Shown here: positions 52,994-59,523 of the stretch, piece after piece
Numbering within the stretch: position 1 is the first letter of the stretch
How the letters are laid out: the number at the start of each line of letters is the position of its first letter
DNA from: Raoultibacter massiliensis
GTDB lineage: Bacteria > Actinomycetota > Coriobacteriia > Coriobacteriales > Eggerthellaceae
Length of the DNA stretch: 64,000 nt
Direction: 5' to 3'
NCBI RefSeq assembly: GCF_900199545.1
Contig: NZ_LT962671.1
Span: forward strand, 1,991,851-2,055,850
The notes under the pieces: generated by a model
Seen by the model: only the letters and a program-made list of their open reading frames with translations
Databases searched by the model: none
What the model was told of the DNA's origin: nothing
Translations under genes and position numbers: made by a program

Positions 52994-53557
52994 TCATAGA
53001 TTTTTCGTTCTTCCAACGAATATGGCTTTACCGGCAATGATGCTTGTATCGACCGGACCGTACATGCGACTATCGAGAGACTCGAGACGGTTATCGCCCA
53101 AGACGAACACCTCGTTTTCCTTGAGGGTAAGGGGAAGCGTCACTCCCCCTTCGTAAAGCAGCGTGTCCGTGTGGACGTTCTGCTCCTGCTGGAGGGCGCC
53201 GTTGACCACCAGGCCATCGCTTGTGATGTCGACGGTATCTCCCGCCACGGCGACGACGCGGCGCAGCTGGGCATCGCCTTCGTAGTCGATGACGACGACG
53301 TCGCTTGAAACGAAGGAATCATCGAAACGGGAGAACAGAGCCAGATCGCCCCCCTTGAAAGACGGAGCCATCGAGTTGTCCTCCGCCTTCTCTATACCGA
53401 ACGCGAAGGTGAACGCCAGCGCGAACAGCAGAACCACAACGGCGATTTTGATCACCAGATACAAGATCTCCAGCAAGAGCTTGTTGGGCTTTTTGCTCGT
53501 CTCGGCCACCGCCACCCTATCTATCGCTTCCACGATGCCCGCAACCACCGTTTGCAA
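52994..53557 (-). CDS. Pilus-associated signal peptidase I with arginine at the catalytic lysine position
   Basis: 187 residues from a TTG start with GCAGGTG upstream. A cytoplasmic N-terminus, then the helix LYLVIKIAVVVLLFALAFTF. Box B is EDNSMAPSF, with the nucleophile serine at 62. Box D is AQLRRVVAVAGDTVDI, where the catalytic lysine of the family (normally K-R before the hydrophobic pair) is arginine 99. Box E GDNRLESLDSRMYGPVD is intact. First gene of the pilus locus. Dedicated signal peptidases occur in streptococcal pilus islands, where some have lost catalytic residues and act as assembly factors. Confidence 0.88.
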   Translation of the reverse strand: MQTVVAGIVEAIDRVAVAETSKKPNKLLLEILYLVIKIAVVVLLFALAFTFAFGIEKAEDNSMAPSFKGGDLALFSRFDDSFVSSDVVVIDYEGDAQLRRVVAVAGDTVDITSDGLVVNGALQQEQNVHTDTLLYEGGVTLPLTLKENEVFVLGDNRLESLDSRMYGPVDTSIIAGKAIFVGRTKNL

Positions 53558-53745
53558 AGGGGCACCTGCATAATTAATAAACTTATTACCTATTCAAGGT
53601 CACTCAGTGTACTCGAATTCGGTATTTTATTACATAGTGGATCGGCCGACTCCACAAATCCTACTGTAGCGGTGATAATTGTAGATATATTCCCAGTTCA
53701 GAGTCTTAGCGTTATTGAAGTTCTTATGAATTATCTGTGAGGGGA
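53558..53745 (-). promoter_or_regulatory. AT-rich promoter region of the pilus operon
   Basis: About 190 bases that are clearly richer in A and T than the surrounding genes. On the minus strand TTGTGG and TGTAAT are spaced by 17 bases, and further TACAAT and TAAAAT boxes are present. No gene is supported. The composition suggests regulated or horizontally acquired control DNA. Confidence 0.4.
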
Positions 53746-53766
53746 AGGCTTTGCGTTGCAGAAAGG

Positions 53767-53798
53767 CGAAGGCGGATCGGGATGTCGATCCGCCTTCG
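53767..53798. terminator. Hairpin between pilus and adenine deaminase regions
   Basis: 13-bp arms CGAAGGCGGATCG and CGATCCGCCTTCG. U-tracts are short on both sides (GTTC, CCTTTC), so it is only a probable terminator. It lies downstream of the minus-strand adenine deaminase gene. Confidence 0.5.
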
Positions 53799-53960
53799 TT
53801 CAGTATGCAGCGCGGTTGTTTCGCAGAAGCCCCCGCACGCGCCTTATCGTGCGCTTACGGAAGCGCACTCGTCTGAAGCAGGCCCCGCAGGGTCTTGCTC
53901 GCAAAGGAAGGACGTCTCGCATAGGGACAGAGTTGCTCTTTCGATCGGGCTCCTCGGCTT

Positions 53961-53986
53961 GCGCGGGCGCCCCGGGGCGCCCGCGC
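53961..53986 (-). terminator. Very GC-rich palindrome after the adenine deaminase gene
   Basis: A perfect 26-bp palindrome (half: GCGCGGGCGCCCC) flanked by a further TCGGCT/AGCCGA pair, starting 12 bases past the stop codon. No U-tract; may pause or end transcription or protect the 3' end. Confidence 0.5.
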
Positions 53987-53998
53987 ACGGCAGCCGAG

Positions 53999-55813
53999 CT
54001 ACTCCTCTACCAGCAGATCTACGAACGAGAACGTATTGCAGTCGACAAGGCCCCGGTTCGTCAGGCGCAGATCGGGCAGGCACGCAAGCGGGATGAGCGC
54101 CATCGTCATGAACGGCGAAGGCATGGTGCAGCCGATTTCGGCCCACGCCTCTTCGAGGCGGCCGACAAGCGCACTCACCTCTTCGGCGGGCTTTTCGCTC
54201 ATGAGGCCCGCAACCGGCAACGGCACGTGACCGAGCACTTCGCCATCTGCCACAACAACCATGCCGCCGTCGGATTCGATCAGGGTATTGGCGGCCATCG
54301 CCATATCCTCGTCGTTCGTGCCGACCACGAGCAGGTTGTGCGCGTCGTGCGCGACGGTCGAAGCCATTGCGCCCCGCTTGATGCCGAACCCCTGGGTGAG
54401 GCCGTAGCCGAACGTGCCCGTCTCGTGGTGGCGTTCGAACACGAACGTCTTGAGGATGTCCGCCTCGACGTCGCTCTCGATGAGGCCGTCGTGCGCGGGA
54501 ACCGTCAGGTGGCGCTCCTCATCGTCGACGCGGCCGCCCATAACGCCGATCACGCGCACCTTCGCCTCGGCCGCGTCGGCAGCAAGCCCCTGCGGGGCGA
54601 TGGCGAACGAAGCGGACGTGATGGCGTCTTTGACATGGACGGAGTGCACCGCCCACTCAGGGTACTCGAATGGCTCGGGCGCAAACAGAACCCGTCCGTT
54701 CTCGGCCACCACTTCGCCATCAATCAGCACGCGGGCAACCTCTATGCTATCGAGGTCCTTGAGGAACACGATGTCGGCGCACTTGCCCGGCGCGATGCTG
54801 CCCAAATCGTCGTTCATCTTGAAGCAGGTCGCACAGTTGATGGTGCACATCTGGATGGCGGTAACGGCATCGATACCCTCCTCCATCGCACGCCTGATCA
54901 AGTAGTCGAGATGACCCTTCTCAACAAGCGTGTTGGGATGGTTGTCGTCAGATACGAGCACGGCGAAACGGCTGTCGACCTTGCCTTCGGCTACCACGGG
55001 GGCGAGTGCGGCAAGATCGTGCCAGGCGCTTCCCTCGCGCATCATCGCGTACATGCCGCGACGCATCTTCTCGAGCGCATCTTCCGCGCGCGTCGATTCA
55101 TGGCAGCAGCAGATGCCGGATGCAATGTAAGCGTTCAAGCCGCGATCGGTTTCGGGAAGCGAATAGTGACCCGTGACGGAATAACCCGCCTTAAGCGTTT
55201 CGGCCACTTCGCCGTGCGCGTGCTCGGAGCCCGAAAGAATGCCCGGGAAGTTCATCATCTCACCGAGGCCAACAACGCTATCCCACGTCATGGTTTCAGC
55301 GATGTCATCGGGACCGATGGCCGAGCCGGTATCCTCGAACCCAGGCACGGCAGGCACGCACGAAGGGGTGGTTATCATCGTTTTCAGAGGAACGCGGCGC
55401 GCATCCTCGTCCATGATCCTTACGCCATCGAGCCCGAGCACGTTGCAGATTTCGTGCGGGTCCATGTAGATGCCCGTCGTGCCGTGCGCCACCGTTGCGC
55501 GCGCATACTCGGCCACGCCGAGCATCGAAGACTCCACGTGAATGTGCCCGTCCAAGAAGCCGGGGGCGATATAGGACCCATCGGCCTTGATCACCGTCGT
55601 CTCGTCGCCGATGCAGTGATCGGCGTTTTCGCCCACGTAGGCAATGCGCCCCTTGGCAATGGCAACATCTATGCCCTCCTGGATCTCAGCTGTGCACACG
55701 TTGATGAGCTTTGCGTTCTTGATAACCGTTTCAGCAGGTTGAATGCCCTGCGCGACCGCCGAAAGCGTCGGCGCGACTTCCCACAGTTGATGCTTGCAAA
55801 AACGATTGATCAT
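53999..55813 (-). CDS. ade: Adenine deaminase
   Basis: 604 residues, family length. Metal-binding start of the amidohydrolase barrel GFLDGHIHVESSMLGVAEYA near residue 86, MDPHEICNVLG, GLGEMMNFPGILSG, GYSVTGHYSLPE and the late aspartate in VSDDNHPNTLVEKGHLDYLI. It converts adenine to hypoxanthine and ammonia in purine salvage. A homopolymer C9G10 palindrome lies about 130 bases upstream, in the probable promoter region. Confidence 0.93.
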   Translation of the reverse strand: MINRFCKHQLWEVAPTLSAVAQGIQPAETVIKNAKLINVCTAEIQEGIDVAIAKGRIAYVGENADHCIGDETTVIKADGSYIAPGFLDGHIHVESSMLGVAEYARATVAHGTTGIYMDPHEICNVLGLDGVRIMDEDARRVPLKTMITTPSCVPAVPGFEDTGSAIGPDDIAETMTWDSVVGLGEMMNFPGILSGSEHAHGEVAETLKAGYSVTGHYSLPETDRGLNAYIASGICCCHESTRAEDALEKMRRGMYAMMREGSAWHDLAALAPVVAEGKVDSRFAVLVSDDNHPNTLVEKGHLDYLIRRAMEEGIDAVTAIQMCTINCATCFKMNDDLGSIAPGKCADIVFLKDLDSIEVARVLIDGEVVAENGRVLFAPEPFEYPEWAVHSVHVKDAITSASFAIAPQGLAADAAEAKVRVIGVMGGRVDDEERHLTVPAHDGLIESDVEADILKTFVFERHHETGTFGYGLTQGFGIKRGAMASTVAHDAHNLLVVGTNDEDMAMAANTLIESDGGMVVVADGEVLGHVPLPVAGLMSEKPAEEVSALVGRLEEAWAEIGCTMPSPFMTMALIPLACLPDLRLTNRGLVDCNTFSFVDLLVEE

Positions 55814-55944
55814 GGCAGCCTCTTTCGCTCGAAGTGGTTCGAAATCCGATACCCCGAACGCTACGCGAGCGCGGGCGATTCGTCAATGAGAATGCGCGCT
55901 CGCCCATCTTCTCGACAGACCGCAGATGCGTCGCGCAGGAATCG

Positions 55945-55963
55945 CCCCCCCCCGGGGGGGGGG
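55945..55963. repeat. C9G10 homopolymer palindrome
   Basis: Nine Cs followed by ten Gs in the 240-base gap between ade and the VanZ-family gene. Such tracts are highly slippage-prone and form a rigid hairpin. Located upstream of ade, it could vary promoter spacing or act as a terminator of the VanZ transcript. The exact count may be affected by sequencing. Confidence 0.8.
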
Positions 55964-56055
55964 AGCATCGAGCAAGCAAGGCGCACGGCATTCAGACGGT
56001 CGCCCAAATGTCGTCGACGCCGGCGAAGCGTCGGGCCGCCGACGCAGGCGAAGGT

Positions 56056-56646
56056 CTAGCTCCGTTTGCGAAGCACCGCGAACGCCAACGCCGAACCGAG
56101 CGCGCCGCCGAGCGTGTCCACCGCCCAGTCGACGGGATCGCACATGCGCTCCGGCACGAAGTACTGGTGGAATTCGTCGGTTGCCCCATAGGCGCTCGCG
56201 CAAACCAGCGCCACGATGCACGCGCGACGCAGCGGCATATGGAACCGCAGCGCGTTTGCAAGCAGCGCGCCGAAGACGGCGTACTCGCAGAAATGAGCGA
56301 TCGAGTTGATGGCGTCGGCATCGGGGCCGAGCAACTGCGCCTGCACGTCTTTGAGCGCTTGGTAGATACTCGAGAAAAATCCCAGGTCGTTGTTGAGGTT
56401 CGATCCCGTATTCGCCGACATGAGGAAGATGAGGCCCGCCCAGAGGACGACAAGCGCCCAGCTGACGATGCGTGCGCGCCGGAAACGACCGGCGCGAGAC
56501 GCACCCTCGCCCATGCCGCCATCGACAGCGTCACCCGCAGCATCCCCACCAACGCCCGTAGCGCCGTTGCCCGAATCGCCCGCGACAACATGTCCGAAGT
56601 CGCCATCGGAAGCGCCTGCAGACCGTATGTCGTTTTTCATCTTCAT
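56056..56646 (-). CDS. VanZ family membrane protein
   Basis: 196 residues from the ATG at 56644-56646; a longer frame of 19 residues is possible. A glycine/aspartate-rich cytoplasmic start leads to SWALVVLWAGLIFLMSANTG and three more hydrophobic segments. The family signature is present: AYGATDEFHQYFVPERMCDP then VDWAVDTLGGALGSALAF (D-E-x-x-Q, P-x-R, D-x-x-N/D-x-x-G). VanZ proteins give low-level glycopeptide or lipopeptide tolerance in some hosts, but most have unknown roles. The ribosome binding site is weak. Confidence 0.82.
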   Translation of the reverse strand: MKMKNDIRSAGASDGDFGHVVAGDSGNGATGVGGDAAGDAVDGGMGEGASRAGRFRRARIVSWALVVLWAGLIFLMSANTGSNLNNDLGFFSSIYQALKDVQAQLLGPDADAINSIAHFCEYAVFGALLANALRFHMPLRRACIVALVCASAYGATDEFHQYFVPERMCDPVDWAVDTLGGALGSALAFAVLRKRS

Positions 56647-56844
56647 GGGATAAAGCTTACCACAGCGCTTTGGTCCAAACGGCCGGCCAACGCCGCTTGG
56701 CAATCAAGCGCCAGCATTGCCAAATCATCCCCGAGCAAGCATCCAGACGGAGGCAGGCCATTCGCACAACCAGATACTCAGCTACCGGCAGGTCATTCCA
56801 GCAACCGATGCCCGGCAAACCGCCCGCGCAACCGAAGCGCCCGG

Positions 56845-56925
56845 CCACCTCCGGCTCGCCTGCATAAGCGAACGTCAGCCTGCCACCTCCAGCTCGCCTG
56901 CATAAGCGAACGTCAGCCTGCCACC
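56845..56925. repeat. Direct repeat, two 38-bp copies
   Basis: The unit CCACCTCC-R-GCTCGCCTGC-ATAAGCGAACGTCAGCCTG occurs twice without spacer, differing at one base, followed by a partial third start. It lies just before the inverted-repeat element at 56931. The preceding 56647-56844 holds no gene that I can support. Confidence 0.85.
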
Positions 56926-56930
56926 ATCCC

Positions 56931-57163
56931 GTTCGTGAGAAAAAAGACGACCTTGGTGCAGATTATTTCGGTTTTGCATGCTCGGGGCCTACCGCTCCGC
57001 CCTGAGAATCGCAAACATGCTGACAGGAAACCCATCGACCAGGTACCCTTCCGACCTTACCGATTTACCCTTTTCCTCGATGGTAAAAAGCAGAACAGCC
57101 CGAGCGAAAAGAGCGTACAAAACCGAAATAATCTGTACCCAGACAGCATTTTTTCTCACGAGC
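56931..57163. repeat. Element of about 233 bp with roughly 50-bp imperfect terminal inverted repeats
   Basis: The left end has CGTGAGAAAAAA, then CAGATTATTTCGGTTTTG. The right end carries the inverted versions, CAAAACCGAAATAATCTG and TTTTTTCTCACG, in the mirrored order and at matching distances; about four fifths of the 50 positions pair. The interior has no supported gene. Looks like a miniature inverted-repeat element or large structured RNA, distinct from the 161-bp family. Confidence 0.7.
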
Positions 57164-57279
57164 AGCCATTTCGATACGAAATCAACGGCGCGCAGGCCCC
57201 TCGTTCCAACCTCCCACCAAGCCGCGCGCACCCTGGGCACAACCCGCACCACCAGCCCAACGCGAACTGCGCCATTCCT

Positions 57280-57570
57280 CACGTAAGCCGCGCCCGCATC
57301 GCTTTGGGCGCAGACTATTGCCGACAATCCGTTCCGCGCAGAAAAGCCTTGATCTCGAGACAGAAAATTGCGGATTGGGCGCCGAAAATGCCTGCGAAAG
57401 CCGAATCGCGCAACAAGCAACCCTCCCCCAAGAGGACGCTTCCAAAGCCGAACTCTTGACCTAGCGTTTTCAGAAGCTCCCACGCAAACGGCCATCAGCA
57501 CCTCTATCGGCAAGAGCCCGAACCGCAAATACCTGTACCCGAACCCGTCTTTTCCCGCGCAAACCCAAAC
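57280..57570. repeat. Possible degenerate second copy of the 56.9 kb element
   Basis: The segment near 57527-57570 (AACCGCAAATACCTGTACCC, then TCTTTTCCCGCGCAAAC) resembles the right end of the element at 56931-57163 (AACCGAAATAATCTGTACCC, then TTTTTTCTCACGAGCA). Near 57308-57330 TTTGGGCGCAGACTATTGCC recalls its left end. Similarity is partial, so the call is tentative. Confidence 0.35.
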
Positions 57571-57682
57571 GGCGAACACGCCGTCCAGAAAGACACCCGA
57601 AGGCCACTCCGATCGCTTCTTCAACGATAGAGAGACCCTGTTCAACTATTTCACCAGGCGCTTTACCTAAAGTTGAAAAAAG

Positions 57683-57713
57683 TCTATTGTTCTTGTGGCA
57701 AACGTTGTATAAT
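57683..57713 (+). promoter_or_regulatory. Promoter of a probable small RNA
   Basis: A perfect -10 box TATAAT at 57708-57713, preceded by TTGTTC/TTGTGG sequences 11-19 bases upstream as candidate -35 elements. It lies in a gene-free stretch and faces the structured segment that ends with a terminator at 57819-57845. Confidence 0.6.
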
Positions 57714-57719
57714 AACGGC

Positions 57720-57846
57720 TGCGTTAATGAAGGAAACACTTCAACGAGTTTCGGCAAAGATAAGGATTCTGTTTTTTGGAGGGGGCAGGATCTTTCATCT
57801 TTGCCGAAACGCTTTCAGGGGCGGTGAGCATTCACCGCCCGTTTTA
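57720..57846 (+). ncRNA. Candidate small structured RNA of about 125 nt
   Basis: From the promoter onwards the transcript would contain a small hairpin (GAAG / CUUC), then a perfect 14-bp stem GUUUCGGCAAAGAU / AUCUUUGCCGAAAC (57748-57761 with 57797-57810). It extends inward by an AGGAUUCUG / CAGGAUCUU helix to an apical loop UUUUUUGGAGGGGG. A terminator follows. No open frame with a ribosome binding site is present and no known RNA family (SRP, 6S, tmRNA, RNase P) is recognised. The purine-rich GGAGGGGG loop could bind pyrimidine-rich mRNA sites or a protein. Confidence 0.6.
57819..57846 (+). terminator. Intrinsic terminator of the small RNA
   Basis: Perfect 9-bp stem GGGCGGTGA / TCACCGCCC with a GCAT loop, followed by GTTTTATT. 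A clear rho-independent terminator in a region with no plus-strand protein gene upstream. Confidence 0.8.
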
Positions 57847-58093
57847 TTGCCCGAACGTCACCGTGGTCAGCGGCGGGAATCCACCGCCCACGCAAACGAA
57901 GGCAACCCGCCCCGTGATGCGCCAAACGACCAGACAGCTCGCCCCATGGCGTGTCAGACAATCGGGGGACGCGCCTTGCGATGTGTCAAGCAACCAGGCA
58001 ACCGCCCTGCAGCGCACCCCGCGGCCAGAAAATCCGCCATCCGACAGACCGACCAGCATGAGGGTTCACCTTTTTCGTGAACCAAAATCGATA

Positions 58094-58279
58094 TTTCTGC
58101 CGAAAAGAACCGATCTGAAGAGATTTTCCTCACCTGGATACGCTGGCGAGGCTCACCGAGGAAGCACCGCTTAAGGCGGCTATCGCACAAGCCTTTGGCC
58201 TGGCCCTTTCCAAGGTTGCAACCAAGCTTGGCGCCAGCTTGCAGGCACGCGCCTTCAGATCGGTGTTTTTCGGCGAAAA
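58094..58279. repeat. 186-bp element with 27-bp terminal inverted repeats
   Basis: The left end TTTCTGCCGAAAAGAACCGA, continuing TCTGAAG to 58120, is repeated inverted at 58253-58279, with 23 of 27 positions matching. It is a third, different inverted-repeat family within 1.5 kb. The preceding 57850-58090 holds degenerate short repeats (GTGTCA-G-CAA motifs) and no supported gene. Confidence 0.55.
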
Positions 58280-58517
58280 TCGGCAGATCGGCGTGTGTTT
58301 TGAGGAGAGACGCGGCAAGGCTATGGCTTACGAACACGATCCGCTTGCAAGCTGCTATCTCGTCACGTTCTCCGAAAGCTACGCCGATGCGGTCGAGCCG
58401 GCCCGGAAGCTCGTGCGGGCGCAAATCGCCGCAACGCAGCAAGGTGCAGCGAATACGCAGAGCACCTTCATGAGCTTAAGTCAGCGTGCAGTCAAGCGGC
58501 AACGTGCCTTCGAATAG
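58119..58517 (+). pseudogene. Possible gene remnant, no start codon in its first part
   Basis: An open frame of 132 codons after a TGA at 58116-58118. The peptide looks protein-like (TEEAPLKAAIAQAFGLALSK, then MAYEHDPLASCYLVTFSESY) but has no ATG until 58323 and no convincing ribosome binding site. Its first part overlaps the inverted-repeat element. I do not recognise it; either the tail of a decayed gene or chance. Confidence 0.25.
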
Positions 58518-58553
58518 AGGCTGCCGAAAAACAACTCGCAGATCGTCGCGCAC

Positions 58554-59150
58554 TTACAGCGTGCGCCTGCTTTCGATGGCGCGGCCGAGGGTCACCTCGT
58601 CGGCGAACTCGAGGTCGCCGCCAACGGGCAGGCCGCTCGCAAGACGCGTGACCTTGATGCCCATCGGCTTGATGAGGCGAGCGAGGTACGTCGCCGTCGT
58701 CTCGCCCTCAACGTTGGGATTGGTGGCAAGCAGCACTTCGCCCACTTCTTCGGACGCCAATCGCGAAAGCAGCGGAGCGATATGGAGATCGTCGGGGCCG
58801 ATCCCCTCCATGGGGGAAAGCGCACCGCCCAGAACGTGATAGGTGCCCGAAAACGCCGCCGTGCGCTCGATGGGCGGAATATCGCGCGGCTCGCTTACCA
58901 CGCAGATTATCGCCTGATCGCGCTTTGGCGAAGCGCAGATCTCGCAGAGTTCGTCCTCGGCGTAGTTGAAGCAGCGGGAGCAGAATCGGACGGTTTCCTT
59001 CACCTCGGCGATCGCCTCCGACAACCGCATGGCCGTCGCCTTATCGGTGTTGAGAATCCAATACGCGATGCGCTGCGCCGACTTCGGGCCAACGCCCGGC
59101 AGTCGCTCGAGTTCGTCAAGCAGCTTCTGTATGGACGGCGCAGCGTTCAC
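58554..59150 (-). CDS. recR: Recombination mediator protein RecR
   Basis: 198 residues from a GTG start with GGAA upstream. The helix-hairpin-helix is [20 protein letters not shown], the zinc finger [20 protein letters not shown], and the Toprim domain [20 protein letters not shown], with [20 protein letters not shown]. It works with RecF/RecO to load RecA at gaps. Conserved neighbourhood dnaX - ybaB - recR, here complete and tightly spaced. Confidence 0.97.
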   Translation of the reverse strand: MNAAPSIQKLLDELERLPGVGPKSAQRIAYWILNTDKATAMRLSEAIAEVKETVRFCSRCFNYAEDELCEICASPKRDQAIICVVSEPRDIPPIERTAAFSGTYHVLGGALSPMEGIGPDDLHIAPLLSRLASEEVGEVLLATNPNVEGETTATYLARLIKPMGIKVTRLASGLPVGGDLEFADEVTLGRAIESRRTL

Positions 59151-59160
59151 GACGCGTTTC

Positions 59161-59469
59161 CTACATCAAGCCGGGGATGTTCATGCCGCCCGTGATGGAA
59201 TTCAAGCGAGACGAACTTGCCTCGCCGACTCCCCGCAGCGCTTCGTTCACCGCAGCGAGAACCATATCCTCGAGCATTTCGACATCCTCGGGATCGACGG
59301 CATCTTTGTCGATTTCGATGCTCTTGATCGTCATGTCGCCGAGTGCCACGGCCTTCACCATGCCGCCTCCGGCAGTGGCCTCGAAGGTCATATCCTTGAT
59401 CTCGTCCTGCGCACGGGCAAGCTCCATCTGCATCTTCTGAGCCTGCTTCATCATCTTCTTCATATCCAT
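59161..59469 (-). CDS. YbaB/EbfC family nucleoid-associated protein
   Basis: 102 residues, standard for the family. It starts [20 protein letters not shown] with the coiled-coil helix, then [20 protein letters not shown] (the conserved GGGmV) and the methionine-rich tail [14 protein letters not shown] dimeric DNA-binding protein found between dnaX and recR in most bacteria. Confidence 0.95.
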   Translation of the reverse strand: MDMKKMMKQAQKMQMELARAQDEIKDMTFEATAGGGMVKAVALGDMTIKSIEIDKDAVDPEDVEMLEDMVLAAVNEALRGVGEASSSRLNSITGGMNIPGLM

Positions 59470-59523
59470 TGCGGTACTCCTTCGTCGTTATCGCTTGCCA
59501 CCGGCTCCGCCGCGCGAGCCGGG

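Noticed and set aside
56989..57757. Minus-strand frames of 218 and 95 codons in the repeat-rich gap
   Set aside because: They lie across the inverted-repeat elements and the small-RNA region, have arginine/glycine/valine-rich composition and no ribosome binding site.
57954..58442. Minus-strand 162-codon frame near recR
   Set aside because: Spans both arms of an inverted-repeat element and has no start signal or recognisable domain.
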